5,541 nt of DNA from JBEKDJ01 sp050014415. GTDB lineage: Bacteria > Desulfobacterota > BSN033 > UBA1163. The position numbers were made by a program, and so were the translations under genes. Under the pieces are notes generated by a model. It searched no databases. It worked only from the letters and a program-made list of their open reading frames with translations, and was not told the origin of the DNA. Location of the stretch: positions 1 through 5,541 of the forward strand of contig JBEKDJ010000507.1 of assembly GCA_050014415.1 (NCBI GenBank), read 5' to 3'. Shown here one piece after another: positions 4,632 through 5,541 of this stretch (the stretch's first letter is position 1; the number at the start of each line of letters is the position of its first letter).

Positions 4632-5073
4632 GTGCGCCAGGCAAAGTCTGAAACATCCAGTTGGTTGAGAAGCCAGCCTGACAAAGTTAGCCGACCGTCA
4701 GAACCGAGTTTTGCATTCATACGGGTAACTGTATGGATGAAGCGTAAACAGGGAGACAGCAGGCCGTAATCCGTAAGGGTGAAGGTGTTCAGCCCCGAAA
4801 GCGCTTATGGTGTGGAGCAAGCCCGAGTGATTAAGAACACCGAAGGCAGCAACGCAGTCATCGTTAGAGGCGAGATGGCGGATACTCCACCGGGGTCATA
4901 GTCCACGGCATGTTGTTGAAGGGATTTTTCAGGAACCTGGGAGAACCAGTATCTTCCTCTGTAAAGGGGTACTTGGAACCGAGGCAACGAGGTTTTGAGG
5001 ATGAGGTACAGGTAGTCGGATCAACCCATAGTACCAAGGAAGCCGGGTAATGCCGGTGGAGGGAAGGGATTGA

Positions 5074-5179
5074 CAGGCAGGTGTATCGAGGAAGGGAGAC
5101 AATGCAGGGCACAGAACCTGGGAAAACATTGTCAACAGAACTGAATCGGCTATCAGAGAAATGTCTGTGAACCTGCCTG
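5074..5179 (+). other. domain IV of intron 1, reduced to a stub
   Basis: The 9-bp basal stem (5074-5082 with 5171-5179) encloses an 88-base loop instead of the usual 1.5-2 kb reverse transcriptase gene. The loop contains only a truncated start of that gene, which stops at the base next to the 3' arm of the stem. Confidence 0.75.
5102..5170 (+). pseudogene. 22-codon remnant of the group II intron reverse transcriptase
   Basis: ATG 5102 is preceded by GGGAG (about 5094-5098) and encodes MQGTEPGKTLSTELNRLSEK followed by Cys-Leu and TGA. The 'LSTELNRLSEKC' stretch resembles the start of bacterial intron-encoded proteins (typically LST-L-RI-EKA), which in intact introns begins at this place in domain IV. 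The reverse transcriptase, maturase and any endonuclease domains are missing. The intron must therefore rely on a protein supplied in trans if it is active. The match is from family knowledge, not an alignment. Confidence 0.65.
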
Positions 5180-5181
5180 AA

Positions 5182-5214
5182 GAGCCGGATGCGGGAAATC
5201 TGCACGTCCGGTTC
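5182..5214 (+). ncRNA. domain V (catalytic hairpin) of intron 1
   Basis: GAGCCGGA (5182-5189) pairs with TCCGGTTC (5207-5214), preserving the catalytic AGC triad (5183-5185). A two-base bulge (CG, 5205-5206) follows, then TGC pairs with GCA, and a GAAA loop region closes the hairpin. It is 33 nt instead of the usual 34; the missing base is in the distal stem, next to the tetraloop. The lower stem and bulge are intact, so catalysis may be preserved. Confidence 0.88.
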
Positions 5215-5222
5215 TGTGAGGG

Positions 5223-5541
5223 TTGCGCCTTGAAGCGCATGGAAGACTGCGGTCTGCAATGACCGCCTTGACAAAGCTTAGCCAGCAGTCAAGCACCGAG
5301 TCTTGCGTGGTGTGCGGTAACGAACATTGCGAAGCGTAGACAGGGAGGTGATAGGCCGGAATCGAAAGATGAAGAGGGCAATTAGCCCCGAAATTGAACG
5401 TGTTGTGAAGCAGTCGACCTTGTCCCTCAATGGGGAAGACGGAAATGTCATGTTCGTTAAGTGGCGAGAATATGAGATTGCTTCCGGGGTACGTACCTAC
5501 GGCATGTCATTAAAGGATTCCATGTGAACAAGGGAGATCCG
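5223..5541 (+). ncRNA. group II intron 2, 5' part of domain I, cut by the window end
   Basis: This segment repeats the order of conserved domain I blocks of intron 1: TTGACAAAGCTTAGCC, ACCGAGTCTTGCG, GAAGCGTAGACAGGGAGG, TAGCCCCGAAA, GGCGAGA, TTCCGGGGTAC, CTACGGCATG and a GGGAGATCC end. It is related but clearly divergent, so it is not a recent duplication. The 5' end is read as TTGCGCC at 5223, deviating from GTGCG at the first base. CCCTCA (5424-5429) sits at the EBS1 position and is complementary to TGAGGG (5217-5222), directly upstream. GAAC (5396-5399) at the EBS2 position can pair with GTTC (5211-5214) in domain V of intron 1. Domains II-VI and any reverse transcriptase lie beyond 5541. 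Confidence 0.8.

Larger units (their letters stand above)
4632..5222 (+). ncRNA. group II intron 1 (ORF-less), domains I to V, interrupted after domain V
   Basis: The intron begins GTGCGCC (4632-4638), matching the GUGYG 5' consensus. Domain I carries the conserved stretches GACAAAGTTAGCC, GAAGCGTAAACAGGGAG, GGCGAGATGGCGG and CACGGCATG. The intron sequence TAAGAAC (4832-4838, EBS1) is perfectly complementary to the last seven exon bases GTTCTTA (4625-4631, IBS1). CGCTT (4802-4806) can pair with AAGCG (4619-4623) as EBS2-IBS2. The CCCATAGTACC to GGAGGGAAGGG stretch (about 5024-5068) is domain III. Domain IV has a perfect 9-bp stem (CAGGCAGGT 5074-5082, ACCTGCCTG 5171-5179). Domain V is at 5182-5214. 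Domain VI is not seen; another intron starts at about 5223. A group II intron self-splices and, with a reverse transcriptase, retrohomes. Confidence 0.9.

Noticed and set aside
4425..4769. 114-aa open frame on the plus strand
   Set aside because: It crosses the promoter and the 5' splice site into domain I of the intron, so it cannot be a gene in the spliced RNA, and its composition is low-complexity.
4864..5274. 136-aa open frame on the minus strand, and a 103-aa one overlapping it
   Set aside because: They are antisense to the structured group II intron RNA, cross the junction of the two introns and have no Shine-Dalgarno. Open frames antisense to GC-rich catalytic RNA are common by chance.
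1..5541. CRISPR array
   Set aside because: No regularly spaced repeats were found; the repeated sequences are either diverged intron domains or a few short intergenic motifs.

Overview
The window looks like an accessory or mobile-element stretch of a bacterial genome. The evidence is GGAGG-type ribosome binding sites, hairpin-plus-T-run terminators, a lipoprotein signal peptide and a near-consensus sigma70 promoter. An archaeal origin seems less likely because of these signals. Gram-negative is a guess from the lipoprotein style. I cannot name the genus. Nothing here is a housekeeping gene.

Left part (1-1640, + strand): two small unrecognised proteins (2-250 and about 262-744, the second with a Shine-Dalgarno placed before an AUA codon). 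About 450 bases of leader-like sequence follow. It holds a branched fold closed by an 8-bp stem and ending in a T-run (958-1041), then a long nested hairpin (1079-1189) whose 3' arm is the ribosome binding site of the next gene at 1193. That gene reads through an intrinsic terminator (1424-1446) without a stop, which suggests a damaged 3' end. A patch of inverted repeats separates it from the converging minus-strand operon.

Middle (1647-3288, - strand): a tight operon of small plasmid/phage-like genes, read from 3288 downward. It has an OB-fold-like protein and a helical partner in different frames, which look like one ancestral gene split by a frameshift. Then come an unrecognised 92-aa protein, a DUF6573-like protein, two tandem paralogues with cold-shock-domain-like motifs, and a 68-aa protein. 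Genes abut or overlap and several have their own Shine-Dalgarno, so they are probably cotranscribed and coupled. Two of the genes are shorter than 60 codons.

Right part: a minus-strand lipoprotein (3786-4241) with its own likely terminator (3633-3656), then about 330 bases without a gene. A TTGACA-17-TATATT promoter (4578-4606) lies about 26 bases before the 5' end of a group II intron (4632 onward). The intron is supported by a perfect 7-nt EBS1-IBS1 pairing, an intact domain IV stem, a domain V and a 22-codon remnant of the intron reverse transcriptase. Eight bases after domain V a second, related group II intron begins (about 5223) and runs off the window. Its own EBS1 pairs with the six bases just upstream of that junction. 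This is a nested intron pair (candidate twintron), the most striking feature of the window.
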